Assembly (NCBI RefSeq): GCF_019511375.1
Contig: NZ_JAEUAO010000001.1
Span: forward strand, 1,116,001 to 1,180,000
Source: Rhizobium herbae
GTDB lineage: Bacteria; Pseudomonadota; Alphaproteobacteria; Rhizobiales; Rhizobiaceae
Reading direction: 5' to 3'
DNA: 64,000 bases
The notes under the pieces: generated by a model
Database searches by the model: none
Seen by the model: only the letters and a program-made list of their open reading frames with translations
What the model was told of the DNA's origin: nothing
Shown here: one piece after another, positions 1 to 8,744 of the stretch
How positions within the stretch are numbered: the first letter of the stretch is position 1
Layout: the number at the start of each line of letters is the position of its first letter
Translations under genes and position numbers: made by a program

Positions 1-1869
1 CGCCTTTTCCCTCTGGCGTTCACGGCGGATGATGTCGGCGACGGCTGCATCGTCGGATTTGTCGGTGTAACGGAATTCGCTGTCAGCGTAGCGGTTGATC
101 TCCTGGATGACCATGGGAAGCGTGATCGGTCCGCGCAGTTCCTCGATCATCGCTTTTTTCTCGTCGTAGGACTTGTGCATGAAAACATGCGGCGCGACGA
201 ACCAGTCGTCGGGCAATTCCACATCCATCGCCCGCATTTTGATCGCATCGGTAATGTTCTTGATCGCCCGGCCGGTGAAGCGCGGTTCCGCCTCCTTGAT
301 CATGTGCAGATAGGCACCGACATCCGCGAGCGTCTCGATCTTTCCCTCTTCCTTCTCGAACCGTTCCCAGACGGCAAGCAGGCCCTCCTCCTTCGGCCGG
401 GAATGGGCCTCGTAGGATTGCGAAACAGCCTTCTTGATTTCCTGCCCGGCAAAGAGCTGGTGCTCTCCGAGCGGTATCTGATGGTTCTTGCCGACCAAAA
501 GCGCAAAAATGTCGATGTAGTCGCCTTCCGATTGCGGCCCGTCGACCAGCCAGCGGGCGCCGGCGCGCTGGCGCAGCGCGTCGTCGACGTTTTCCGGATA
601 GTTGGAAAACATGCCGAATGTGCAATTGCCGCGGATCACCGTCGAGGCGCCGGCGAAACTCTCCATCAGCACCGCTGTCACCTCGTGCTGGCCGGCCGAG
701 GCGCGATCGTCAGAGCGCTTTGCCGCGACCTGATCGACGTCGTCCACGGTGCCGAAGCCGATGGCGCGCGGATTGATGACGTTGTTGACGAATTCCTTGC
801 AGTTCTGTCCGGACTTGCCCTGATAGGAGGAGATCTGGTCGACGCCGAAATTCTCATAGTGAAATGCGTAGCCGGCGATCTCGCAGTAGTCGCTGAGCAT
901 GCCGGCAAGCATCTGGATCAGGATCGTCTTGCCCGTGCCGGGCATGCCGTCGCCGATGAAGGTGAAGAGGAAGCCGCCGAGCTCGACGAAGGGGTTCATC
1001 TGCCGGTCGAAATCATAGGCCATCAGCATCTTGGCAAGCTTCAGCGCCTGATACTTGGCGATGTGGTTGCCGATGATCTCTTCCGGCTTCTTGAAGGTCA
1101 TCACCAGCGGCTTGCGCTTGGCGCCTGGCGCGACGTCGAAGCCGTTCAGGGTGAAATCGTCCTGATCGAGCCGGATATGAACGTTTTCGAAGTTTGAAAG
1201 CCCGATGAACCGCGCCTTGCGGCCGATCAGTCCCTCTATCGCCACCCTGGCAAACGCCCGGGCCCGGCTCGTCAGTGCCGCATCGTCCGGCGCTCCGGCG
1301 ATCGTCCTATCGAGAGCCGAAACCAGACTCTTCAAGGCATCCTGCGGCGTATCGAACAGGAAATCAGGCTCGGCGCCGTCCTCCACCGGTTCCCCTTCCC
1401 CGGCCAAGGTCGAGCCGAGATAGGCGGCGAAGGTGAACGCGGCGACATAGGCCGATGCCGACAACAGCGCCTTGAACTGGGCGGCATCGTCGCCAGCGAG
1501 AGGTGCCGCGGCGTTGCGTGACTGCAGGCTTTCAAGATTGGTCTGGCGGGCAAAGACATCGGCAACTGCAAGCGCCACCTGCAGGCCGCGCCGCGAGCGA
1601 TAGAGCAGAGCGTGCTGGGCGGGAGACATCAGCGGGTCACCTGTGCGAACCGCCTGGATCGTCTTTGCCAGCTCCACTTCGCGGGTACGGCGCTGGCCGC
1701 CGGTCGAGACGGTGGAGACGAAGCGGCGCCCGGTTCCCGCAAGTGCTGTCTTCGAGGCCGGATCGTCGGCTTCCAGTATGATGACCTTGGTCACCAGGCC
1801 CTGGGCGACCGCCTGATGCCGGTCGATGTCGTCCTCATGCAGTGTCGTCAAGCCCGCGTTCAGTGACAT
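1..1869 (-). CDS. AAA+ ATPase of unknown role, C-terminus cut by window edge
   Basis: The frame is open from the ATG at 1869 to the window edge, so about 623 residues are visible and the C-terminus is missing. A Walker A motif GMPGTGKT lies near residues 308-315, and a Walker B-like stretch TVDDVDQ follows near residue 375. This supports an AAA+ ATPase with a roughly 300-residue helical, alanine-rich N-terminal region of unknown fold. The start sits 4 bases after the stop of the upstream unknown gene, so translation is probably coupled. Together with 1874-3022 and 3210-4298 it looks like one minus-strand transcription unit. The ATPase call rests on visible motifs. The biological role is not known to me. 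A MoxR-like or remodelling ATPase acting on the two partner proteins is a guess. Confidence 0.8.
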   Translation of the reverse strand, partial: MSLNAGLTTLHEDDIDRHQAVAQGLVTKVIILEADDPASKTALAGTGRRFVSTVSTGGQRRTREVELAKTIQAVRTGDPLMSPAQHALLYRSRRGLQVALAVADVFARQTNLESLQSRNAAAPLAGDDAAQFKALLSASAYVAAFTFAAYLGSTLAGEGEPVEDGAEPDFLFDTPQDALKSLVSALDRTIAGAPDDAALTSRARAFARVAIEGLIGRKARFIGLSNFENVHIRLDQDDFTLNGFDVAPGAKRKPLVMTFKKPEEIIGNHIAKYQALKLAKMLMAYDFDRQMNPFVELGGFLFTFIGDGMPGTGKTILIQMLAGMLSDYCEIAGYAFHYENFGVDQISSYQGKSGQNCKEFVNNVINPRAIGFGTVDDVDQVAAKRSDDRASAGQHEVTAVLMESFAGASTVIRGNCTFGMFSNYPENVDDALRQRAGARWLVDGPQSEGDYIDIFALLVGKNHQIPLGEHQLFAGQEIKKAVSQSYEAHSRPKEEGLLAVWERFEKEEGKIETLADVGAYLHMIKEAEPRFTGRAIKNITDAIKMRAMDVELPDDWFVAPHVFMHKSYDEKKAMIEELRGPITLPMVIQEINRYADSEFRYTDKSDDAAVADIIRRERQREKA

Positions 1870-1873
1870 TGTC

Positions 1874-3022
1874 TCACACCTCGCTGATGACCTGGTTTCC
1901 GGAAATCACATGCACCTTGTAGTCGCCGAAGATCTGTGCTGCATCGCCGGCGGCATAGAGCGCCTGATAGGCGTCGTGCGGCACCAGTGCATGTTTCTCA
2001 TAGGAACTGACCCCCATGCGCGTCGCTTCGAGATTATCGGTATCGATATGGAATTCTTCCGCAGCCGGCGTCGACGACCAGAAGCCGCGCTGGGCCGGAC
2101 GCTCGGCCTTGGAAAAGACCTCCTGCACCGTCCAGGTCAGCAGCCAGGCGTTTTCCTGCTTGCGGACCTTGGAGAGTATCTGATTGATCTTGGCATTGTT
2201 CTCGGTGATACCCGCCGAATAGAACGGCCCGAGAACGATGCGGCGCAGCTGCTTCGGATGAAGTTCGGGGAAATCCTTGTCAAGATTGGTGGCGATCGTC
2301 ACCGGTGTCAGCGAATAGGCGCTGTTCTTCAACGCGAAATCATCGAAACGACTGGCCAGTTCCGGATTGAGAAGACCGCCGATCGGCAGGGGAATATCCA
2401 CCTCCGGATTGAGCTTGCCGTCGTCGGTCACCAGCATCGCGACGATCTTTTCCGACGAATCCTCAACTGTCGCCATGTAGACCATCGGCAGGGTGCTCGA
2501 TCCGTCAAAGACACCCCAGCAGACGACATAGTAGGGCCGCATCGTCTTTGGGTTGACGGCGACCCGGATCGTCTCGGGCATGATGAACGGCGAGAAGATG
2601 TCGCCCTTGCCGATCTGCTCGAGATAAAGCCGTTCGGCCATGCGCGACTGCAGCTCGGCAGGAAACGCCTTGTGGCGCAGGATGAAGTCGGCCATTTCCT
2701 GGCGCAACGCGTCGGCTTGCGGAATGCCCGAGAGCCGCTTTTCCGCCGACTGCCGGTCATTTTCCAGCTCCAGCACGTTCTGGAACACCGGAAAGCCGCT
2801 TTCGGCACGGGAAATACGGAACTGCTCGATGAACCCGATCCGGTTCTCCCAGCAGGAGAAGGACGCCTTCAGCCGCGCAAGATAAGGCACCACCACTTCG
2901 CCGACCACCGAATTGCGGTAGAGCGGCGAGTTGCGGTCACCGAGAAAGATTTCAAGACCGCCGAGCGCCGACCGGATCGAGGCGAAATACTGGCCGACAG
3001 GACCTTGGGTCGCGGCGTTCAT
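1874..3022 (-). CDS. conserved-looking protein of unknown function, partner of AAA+ ATPase
   Basis: This 382-residue protein is not one I recognise. It has no signal peptide or membrane segment. The N-terminal half looks helical (residues about 1-135, with a charged stretch ELENDRQSAEKR). The C-terminal half looks mixed alpha/beta and contains motifs such as RPYYVVCWGVFDG and LRRIVLGPFYSAG. It lies between the coiled-coil gene upstream and the AAA+ ATPase gene downstream, with only 4 bases to the latter. A RIME-like repeat separates it from the coiled-coil gene. Codon use and composition match the neighbours. The context suggests a substrate or adaptor of the ATPase, but no function can be assigned from sequence alone. 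Confidence 0.75.
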   Translation of the reverse strand: MNAATQGPVGQYFASIRSALGGLEIFLGDRNSPLYRNSVVGEVVVPYLARLKASFSCWENRIGFIEQFRISRAESGFPVFQNVLELENDRQSAEKRLSGIPQADALRQEMADFILRHKAFPAELQSRMAERLYLEQIGKGDIFSPFIMPETIRVAVNPKTMRPYYVVCWGVFDGSSTLPMVYMATVEDSSEKIVAMLVTDDGKLNPEVDIPLPIGGLLNPELASRFDDFALKNSAYSLTPVTIATNLDKDFPELHPKQLRRIVLGPFYSAGITENNAKINQILSKVRKQENAWLLTWTVQEVFSKAERPAQRGFWSSTPAAEEFHIDTDNLEATRMGVSSYEKHALVPHDAYQALYAAGDAAQIFGDYKVHVISGNQVISEV

Positions 3023-3062
3023 GATGGTTTGGCCTGTAACCGAATTGTTCGCATGTGGAACC

Positions 3063-3175
3063 GCCCCTCATCCGCCCTGCCGGGCACCTTCTCCCCGTAA
3101 ACGGGGTGAAGGGACAAGCGGCGACCTCGATAGTCCCCTCTCCCCGCCTGCGGGGAGAGGGCTAGCGTGAGGGGC
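3063..3175. repeat. RIME-like palindromic intergenic repeat, copy 1
   Basis: The element is bounded by the inverted ends GCCCCTCA (3063-3070) and TGAGGGGC (3168-3175). It contains two internal hairpins, one around CTCCCCG/CGGGG and one near-perfect, CCTCTCCCCGC/GCGGGGAGAGG. Size and two-palindrome layout agree with the rhizobial intergenic mosaic element (RIME1, about 108 bp). The second hairpin is closely matched by the copy at 51384-51494. It fills the gap between two co-oriented genes and may act on mRNA stability. Confidence 0.75.
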
Positions 3176-3209
3176 TCTGTGGGTTGATTTTCAGCGAGCA
3201 TGGCGCCGC

Positions 3210-4298
3210 CTACTGCTTCACGTAATTGGCCGAATTGTGCTTTTCCATCACCGCCTGGAACCGCCGCGCAAACGCGTCGTCGGCGAGCTTCTTGCGGCGC
3301 TGGATGTCCTGGGTCGAGAGCATGTTCTTCTCGTGCATTTCCAGGAGATCGCCGATGTGGCGTTGGGCCGCCGAACCGATGCCCGCCATGGTTTCCTCGG
3401 CCGCGGTATCGACCTGGCTGCCAAGCGTGTTGATCTTATGGGCGACATCCTGCTGCGCGGCCGTCTTCAACGAATCCTCCAGCGCCTTGTAGAGCACGAT
3501 GCGCTGTTCGGTATCGATCGTCAGCTTGTTGATCAGCGTGTTCTGTGCGGCGATCTGGTTGTTGAGCGAATCGACGAAGGTCTGGAACATCGAGGTGTAG
3601 CGCTCGAGCGTCTGGCTTTCGGCAAGCAGTTCCTGCTCCTTGGCCTGCTTCTCGTTGTATTCGGTGGCCAGAACCGAGCGCTCGCCTTCGAGTTGGGTGC
3701 GGGTCATCTGATCGGTCGAGGCGGCGATCTTGTTTTCGATGTCCATCAACAGCGGGTTCAGTTCCTCGATCCGCTTCTGGGTCGCCTGAAGGTTCGTCAT
3801 CGTGCCTTTGCGACGCTCGATCACCTGCACGAGACTGGCTTCGGAGGTCTTGTAGCGGGCTTCGAGAACGTTCTTCTGTTCCTTCAGAATTCCGACGATG
3901 GTGTCGGATTTGGAGAGCAGTTCCTGCAGATTGGCGGCAAGCGACATGTTGCGCACGCGATCGGTGCGCATGCGCTGTGCGCTCTGCTTGGAGAAGATGC
4001 TGATGAACTTCTCGTAACCCGTGTAGCTCTTCATGCTCTCGAATTCTGCCCCGAAAACATTGGTCGCATCTTCCAGGCCGATGATGAGGTCGGCGATGTT
4101 GCCCTCCATCACCTTCTGCTGGTTGATGACGTCCTGGATACGGGCATTCTCGATATCGAAATTCGCGTCACCCAACTTGGTGTCGGCCTTCGCGAACTGG
4201 TCGAGCACCACGGCGGACTGGTTCATCTTGCTGCGCATCTGTTCGACGATGCCCCGCGTTTTCTCGATCTCGCTCTCAAAATTCTGAAGTGTCGCCAT
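3210..4298 (-). CDS. cytoplasmic coiled-coil protein of unknown function
   Basis: A 362-residue, almost wholly helical protein rich in E, Q, K, A and L, without signal peptide or membrane segment. Heptad-like stretches run through most of its length, e.g. QATQKRIEELNPLL and ERSVLATEYNEKQAKEQEL. Several in-frame codons lie further upstream. I chose ATG 4298 because a GAGAGGGG ribosome site precedes it by 5 bases. It is the first gene of a probable operon with the 382-residue unknown and the AAA+ ATPase. The general look recalls helical TelA-type or phage-shock-type proteins, but I see no diagnostic motif, so this stays a description and not a family call. Confidence 0.75.
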   Translation of the reverse strand: MATLQNFESEIEKTRGIVEQMRSKMNQSAVVLDQFAKADTKLGDANFDIENARIQDVINQQKVMEGNIADLIIGLEDATNVFGAEFESMKSYTGYEKFISIFSKQSAQRMRTDRVRNMSLAANLQELLSKSDTIVGILKEQKNVLEARYKTSEASLVQVIERRKGTMTNLQATQKRIEELNPLLMDIENKIAASTDQMTRTQLEGERSVLATEYNEKQAKEQELLAESQTLERYTSMFQTFVDSLNNQIAAQNTLINKLTIDTEQRIVLYKALEDSLKTAAQQDVAHKINTLGSQVDTAAEETMAGIGSAAQRHIGDLLEMHEKNMLSTQDIQRRKKLADDAFARRFQAVMEKHNSANYVKQ

Positions 4299-4458
4299 CG
4301 TTTTCCCCTCTCGCTCCGGTGCAAGACGCGCCGCGCAGGTCAATTATTCAGTCGTGACATCCGTTTATATAATGGGAGCAGCGATCTGAAGCACAAGTGC
4401 CAAGCGGCCGTTTTTCGATGTGCATCCTCTTGTCGGCAACTCGCCTGCCGCTTTCGCG

Positions 4459-4842
4459 TCATTTCGTAGCTGTGGCCTTCAAATAAGCAATGAGGTTTTC
4501 GATGTCCTGAGGCTTTTTCAATCCGGGAAAGGACATTTTCGTACCCGTGACCATGGCTTTCGGGCTGAGAAGATATTCGGCAAGCAGGTTCTCATCCCAG
4601 ACCTTGCCGCCTTCGCCGAAGGCTTTCATGGCACCGGAATAGCTGTAACCGGCAAAGGTCGCAACCGGGCGGCCTATGACGCCCAACAGGCTCGGCCCGA
4701 CCCGGTTGACCGGTTCGGACGCGGTATGGCAGGCCCCGCATTTCCTGAAGACCTGCGCGCCCGCTTCCGCATCGCCACCGGCATGGGCGAGGCACGGCCA
4801 AAGACAAAGACAGGCACTGATAAAAAAACGACGCAGCGGCAT
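4459..4842 (-). CDS. periplasmic class I cytochrome c
   Basis: A 127-residue protein with a cleavable signal peptide (residues 1 to about 21, ending AHA). The heme-binding motif CGACH is at residues 35-39, and a likely axial methionine sits in TKMSF near residue 103. The spacing and the GTKMSFPG motif are those of mitochondrial/cytochrome c2-like class I cytochromes. It should carry electrons in the periplasm between the bc1 complex and oxidases. An upstream in-frame start would add 13 residues before the signal peptide. ATG 4842 is preferred because it gives a normal signal sequence and has GGAG upstream. The gene is alone, followed by thymidine kinase on the same strand. Confidence 0.88.
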   Translation of the reverse strand: MPLRRFFISACLCLWPCLAHAGGDAEAGAQVFRKCGACHTASEPVNRVGPSLLGVIGRPVATFAGYSYSGAMKAFGEGGKVWDENLLAEYLLSPKAMVTGTKMSFPGLKKPQDIENLIAYLKATATK

Positions 4843-4911
4843 CGGGGTTTCTCCGGAAAGCGAACGGAACGCCGCCACCATGACACGGTGCGGCTGTCGC
4901 GCGATAGCCCG

Positions 4912-5493
4912 TCAGTCTGCCTTCATGACGTCTTCCCAATGGCGCCGGCAAAAGACGACGTATTTCTCGTTGCCCCCGACATCGACCTGGGCTCCTTCGC
5001 GGACAACATTGCCATCGGCGTCCAGCCGAACGACCATGGTCGCCTTGCGGCCGCAATGGCAGATTGTGCGGATTTCCCGCAACTCGTCGGCAATGGCGAG
5101 CAGCGCCATCGAGCCGGGAAAGAGCTTTCCCTGGAAGTCCGTGCGCAGCCCATAGGCCATCACCGGAATGCCGATGCGATCGGCAACGCGCGCCAGTTGC
5201 CAGACCTGATCCTCACCTAGAAACTGCGCCTCGTCGACGAAAACGCAGGCAACCGTTTCCTGCGCATGCAGGCGTTCAATCAAGGCATAGAGATCGTCTT
5301 CATGGGTGAAGGGGATGCCCTCATCGCTCAGCCCGATGCGGGAGGACACCCGCCCCGTGCCTGCCCGGTCGTCAAAGGCTGCGATCAGGATGACCGTGCG
5401 CATGCCGCGTTCGCGATAATTATAGGAAGCCTGCAGCAGCAGGGTCGATTTTCCAGCGTTCATCGTGGCGTAGCTGAAATACAGTTTTGCCAT
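4912..5493 (-). CDS. tdk: thymidine kinase (type II)
   Basis: A 193-residue thymidine kinase, which phosphorylates thymidine with ATP in the nucleotide salvage pathway. The P-loop region ATMNAGKST is at residues 9-17. The FVDEAQFL segment is the Walker B/catalytic region, and the zinc-site cysteine/histidine cluster ICHCGRKA follows, with CRRHW near the C-terminus. Length fits the bacterial family. ATG 5493 has AGAGGA 6 bases upstream. An earlier start at 5526 would add 11 residues without a better ribosome site. It stands between the cytochrome c gene and the divergent choX. Confidence 0.95.
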   Translation of the reverse strand: MAKLYFSYATMNAGKSTLLLQASYNYRERGMRTVILIAAFDDRAGTGRVSSRIGLSDEGIPFTHEDDLYALIERLHAQETVACVFVDEAQFLGEDQVWQLARVADRIGIPVMAYGLRTDFQGKLFPGSMALLAIADELREIRTICHCGRKATMVVRLDADGNVVREGAQVDVGGNEKYVVFCRRHWEDVMKAD

Positions 5494-5730
5494 GGCGTCC
5501 TCTTCTGTATGCTGTCGCTCGTTCATGAACAGACCGGGCGAGGAAGGCTAGAGCGCGAGCGCAGAAACCACAGAAAATCGACACTTCCCGGCAGAACGTG
5601 AACAATGCGACATCTTACGTCGTTTTACGCGGGCTGTCTGGCGAATGTCCCAATAAACTCAAGGACAACACCAAGGGCGCTTGTATCGGCGAACATTTGG
5701 TGATTGGGTACAACCATAAGAGGCAGGGGA

Positions 5731-6687
5731 ATGACCATGATGACCAGACTTGCATTGAAATTCATGATGACTGCAGCCGTTTCGCTGGCTGCGATGACGT
5801 CGGCTCATGCCGCCGAGCCTGAAAGCTGTGGCACCGTCCGCTTCGCCGATGTCGGCTGGACCGACATTACGGCGACGACCGCAACCGTCAGCGCCGTCCT
5901 GAAGGGTCTCGGTTACGAGACGGACATCAAGGTTCTGTCCGTTCCGGTTACCTATCAGTCGCTGAAGAACAAGGACATCGACGTCTTCCTCGGCAACTGG
6001 ATGCCGACCCAGGAAAACGACGTGCGTCCGTTCCTCGACGACAAATCGGTCGAATCCTTCGGCCCGAATCTCGAGGGCGCCAAGTACACGCTGGCGACCA
6101 ATGCCAAGGGCGCCGAAATCGGCATCAAGGATTTCAAGGATATCGCAGCTCACAAGGATGAGCTCGACGGCAAGATCTACGGTATCGAGCCGGGCAATGA
6201 CGGCAACCGCCTGATCATCGACATGGTCGACAAGGACACTTTCGGCCTGAAGGGCTTCGAGGTGGTCGAATCCTCTGAACAGGGCATGCTCGCGCAGGTC
6301 GCCCGTGCGGAAAAGGATGGCGAGCCGGTCGTCTTCCTCGGTTGGGAACCGCATCCGATGAATGCCAATTTCAAGCTCACCTACCTTTCGGGTGGCGACG
6401 ATATCTTTGGCCCGAACTTCGGCGGCGCAACCGTGTTCACCAACGTGCGTGCAGGCTACACCACAGAGTGCCCGAATGTTGGCAAGCTGATCACCAATCT
6501 CAAGTTCTCGCTTCCGATGGAAAACGAGATCATGGGCAAGATCCTGAACGACGGCATGGAGCCCGACGCAGCCGCAAAGGAATGGATCAAGGCCAATCCG
6601 GCCGCCATCGAACCGTGGCTTGCCGGCGTCACGACCAAGGACGGCGCCGAAGGATTGCCGGCGGTGAAAGCAGCCCTCGGTCTCTGA
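5731..6687 (+). CDS. choX: choline ABC transporter, periplasmic choline-binding protein
   Basis: A 318-residue substrate-binding protein of the ChoX/ProX type, with a signal peptide ending SAHA near residue 27. Aromatic-rich motifs such as VGWTDITATTATV and FLGNWMPTQ belong to the choline/betaine-binding pocket family, where tryptophan and tyrosine form a cage for the trimethylammonium group. It is followed by the permease and ATPase genes, the choXWV order known from Sinorhizobium. ATG 5731 is chosen with GAGG upstream; ATG 5737 and 5740 are equally possible. A hairpin terminator lies right after the stop. Choline taken up here can feed glycine betaine synthesis for osmoprotection or catabolism. 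Confidence 0.93.
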   Translation: MTMMTRLALKFMMTAAVSLAAMTSAHAAEPESCGTVRFADVGWTDITATTATVSAVLKGLGYETDIKVLSVPVTYQSLKNKDIDVFLGNWMPTQENDVRPFLDDKSVESFGPNLEGAKYTLATNAKGAEIGIKDFKDIAAHKDELDGKIYGIEPGNDGNRLIIDMVDKDTFGLKGFEVVESSEQGMLAQVARAEKDGEPVVFLGWEPHPMNANFKLTYLSGGDDIFGPNFGGATVFTNVRAGYTTECPNVGKLITNLKFSLPMENEIMGKILNDGMEPDAAAKEWIKANPAAIEPWLAGVTTKDGAEGLPAVKAALGL

Positions 6688-6700
6688 CCGGCGGAGATGA

Positions 6701-6726
6701 GGCGGGGAGATGTCCCCGCCTTTTTT
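6701..6726 (+). terminator. hairpin terminator/attenuator between choX and choW
   Basis: An 8-bp GC stem (GGCGGGGA/TCCCCGCC) with a GATG loop is followed directly by six T residues. This is a textbook rho-independent terminator located inside the operon, 14 bases after the choX stop. It probably ends part of the transcripts, so that the binding protein is made in excess over the permease and ATPase. Confidence 0.85.
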
Positions 6727-6759
6727 GAACCGCTTTTCGTTTCGTTCTTCCGACGTGGG

Positions 6760-7614
6760 ATGTTTTCCGTGGATTTTTTGACCGAATATCGTGTTCCAAT
6801 CGGGACAGGGGCGAAGGCCTTCGTCGATTGGCTCACAACCAATTTCGAGTTGTTCTTCGATCAGCTCGCAAATTTCCTGTCCGGCGTGGTGGCCGTTCTG
6901 CTGTTCGTTCTGCAGACACCGCATGCGCTGATCGTCGTCGCGATCGTCACGGCGCTATCCTGGTGGCTGCGCCGCTCGATCGGCATTACGCTGTTTACCT
7001 GCCTCGGACTGCTGTTGATCATCAATCAGGGGTATTGGAAAGAAACCACTGAGACGCTGGCACTCGTGCTCGCCGCCAGCTTCGTCAGCATGGCCGTCGG
7101 CATTCCGCTCGGCATCTTGGCAGCGCGCAGACCGGTGTTCTATGCCTTTCTGCGCCCGATCCTCGACCTGATGCAGACCATCCCCACCTTCGTCTATCTC
7201 ATCCCGGCGCTGATCCTCTTTGGTCTCGGCATGGTACCGGGCCTGATCGCAACGGTGATTTTCGCCATTCCCGCCCCCATCCGCCTGACCCGCCTCGGCA
7301 TTATCTCGACGCCGCCATCGCTGGTGGAAGCAGCCGTCTCCTTCGGCGCAACGCCGTCGCAGGTGCTGCGCAAGATCGAAATCCCGTTCGCCATGCCGCA
7401 GATCATGGCCGGGCTGACCCAGACGATCATGCTGTCTCTCTCGATGGTGGTTATTGCGGCTCTGGTTGGCGCCAACGGCCTCGGCGTACCGGTGCTGCGC
7501 GCCCTGAATACCGTCAATGTCGCCAAGGGCTTTGAAGCAGGCCTTTGCATCGTTATTCTCGCCATTGTTCTCGACCGCCTGTTCCGCTCGTCCGATGAAG
7601 GAGAAGGCGCATGA
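6760..7614 (+). CDS. choW: choline ABC transporter, permease
   Basis: A membrane permease of the ProW/OpuAB type, 284 residues from ATG 6760, with about six hydrophobic segments. The family's EAA-like cytoplasmic loop is seen around EAAVSFGATPSQVLRKIEIP, which docks on the ATPase. An ATG at 6697 is in frame but lies within the terminator hairpin, so it is rejected. ATG 6760 or GTG 6769 are the realistic starts. The stop overlaps the choV start by four bases (ATGA), which argues for coupled translation. It forms the inner-membrane channel for choline delivered by ChoX. Confidence 0.9.
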   Translation: MFSVDFLTEYRVPIGTGAKAFVDWLTTNFELFFDQLANFLSGVVAVLLFVLQTPHALIVVAIVTALSWWLRRSIGITLFTCLGLLLIINQGYWKETTETLALVLAASFVSMAVGIPLGILAARRPVFYAFLRPILDLMQTIPTFVYLIPALILFGLGMVPGLIATVIFAIPAPIRLTRLGIISTPPSLVEAAVSFGATPSQVLRKIEIPFAMPQIMAGLTQTIMLSLSMVVIAALVGANGLGVPVLRALNTVNVAKGFEAGLCIVILAIVLDRLFRSSDEGEGA

Positions 7615-8660
7615 CCGAAGCCGTCGTTTTCAAGAATGTCGACATCGTCTTCGGCAACAAGCCGGAAGCGGCCATCGCCATGGTCGATCAGGGCAAGACC
7701 CGCGACGAGATCGGCGCCGCGACCGGCCTGGTGCTCGGTGTTGCCAACGCCTCGCTGACGATCACAGAAGGCGAAATTCTGGTGCTGATGGGGCTGTCCG
7801 GATCGGGCAAGTCGACGCTTTTGCGCGCCGTCAACGGTCTTGCGCCGGTGGTGCGCGGCGAAGTGCAGGTGAAGACCGGGCACGGAACGATCAACCCCTA
7901 CAAGACCAGCGCCAAAGCGCTGCGTGACTTCCGCATGCACGACGTCTCGATGGTGTTCCAGCAGTTCGCTTTGCTGCCATGGCGCACCGTGGAGGACAAT
8001 GTCGGCTTCGGGCTGGAATTGGCCGGCGTACCGGATAACGAGCGCAAGAAGCGTGTTGGTGAACAGCTGGAGCTGGTCAACCTGACGAAGTGGGCCGGTC
8101 GGCAGGTCAAGGAACTGTCCGGCGGCATGCAGCAGCGCGTCGGCCTTGCCCGCGCATTTGCCACCGGCGCGCCCATCCTGCTGATGGACGAACCGTTCTC
8201 GGCGCTCGATCCGCTGATCCGCACCCGCCTGCAGGATGAACTCCTGGAGTTCCAGCGCCGGTTGAAGAAGACCATCCTCTTCGTCAGCCACGATCTCGAC
8301 GAAGCCTTCCGGATTGGTAACCGCATCGCCATTATGGAGGGCGGCCGCATCATCCAGTGCGGCACGCCGCAGGAAATCGTCAAGAGCCCGGCCAACCAGT
8401 ACGTCGCCGACTTCGTCCAGCACATGAACCCGATCACAATGCTGACGGCGATGGACGTGATGCAACAGGGCGTCAACCGCGCTGACGGCGCAGTTGGCGT
8501 GACGGCGACCGCCAAGCCGACAACGCCGCTGATCGACATCCTCGACGCGATGTCGCGTCAGCCGGGCAGCATCGGCGTCGTCGACAACGGCACCGTCGTC
8601 GGCACCATCAATGCCCAGAACGTCGTGGAAGGTTTGACCCGGCACCGCAACAGAAGTTGA
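7611..8660 (+). CDS. choV: choline ABC transporter, ATP-binding subunit
   Basis: A 349-residue ABC ATPase of the ProV/OpuAA group. Visible motifs are Walker A GLSGSGKST, Q-loop FQQFALLPW, signature LSGGMQQRVGLARA, Walker B ILLMDEP and the switch histidine in LFVSHDLDEA. A C-terminal extension of about 80 residues occupies the place of the regulatory domain in ProV-type proteins. It overlaps choW by four bases. It supplies energy for choline import. A 10-bp hairpin follows the stop. Confidence 0.93.
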   Translation: MTEAVVFKNVDIVFGNKPEAAIAMVDQGKTRDEIGAATGLVLGVANASLTITEGEILVLMGLSGSGKSTLLRAVNGLAPVVRGEVQVKTGHGTINPYKTSAKALRDFRMHDVSMVFQQFALLPWRTVEDNVGFGLELAGVPDNERKKRVGEQLELVNLTKWAGRQVKELSGGMQQRVGLARAFATGAPILLMDEPFSALDPLIRTRLQDELLEFQRRLKKTILFVSHDLDEAFRIGNRIAIMEGGRIIQCGTPQEIVKSPANQYVADFVQHMNPITMLTAMDVMQQGVNRADGAVGVTATAKPTTPLIDILDAMSRQPGSIGVVDNGTVVGTINAQNVVEGLTRHRNRS

Positions 8661-8688
8661 CCGGAACAGCGCGAATGCCAGTATAAAG

Positions 8689-8718
8689 GACGCCCGGAGA
8701 CAACGGTTTCCGGGCGTC
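8689..8718 (+). terminator. hairpin after choV
   Basis: A perfect 10-bp inverted repeat, GACGCCCGGA/TCCGGGCGTC with a 10-base loop, lies 28 bases after the choV stop. No T-run follows, so it may stabilise the 3' end or work as a weak or rho-assisted terminator. Confidence 0.55.
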
Positions 8719-8744
8719 TCGCATTCCCGACATGAGGCAATCCG

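Noticed and set aside
6697-6759. Upstream ATG for choW at 6697
   Set aside because: It is placed within the terminator hairpin and would add 21 residues not expected for ChoW.
5659-6924. Open frame of 421 codons on the minus strand
   Set aside because: It covers choX and the choX terminator in antisense and has no motif.
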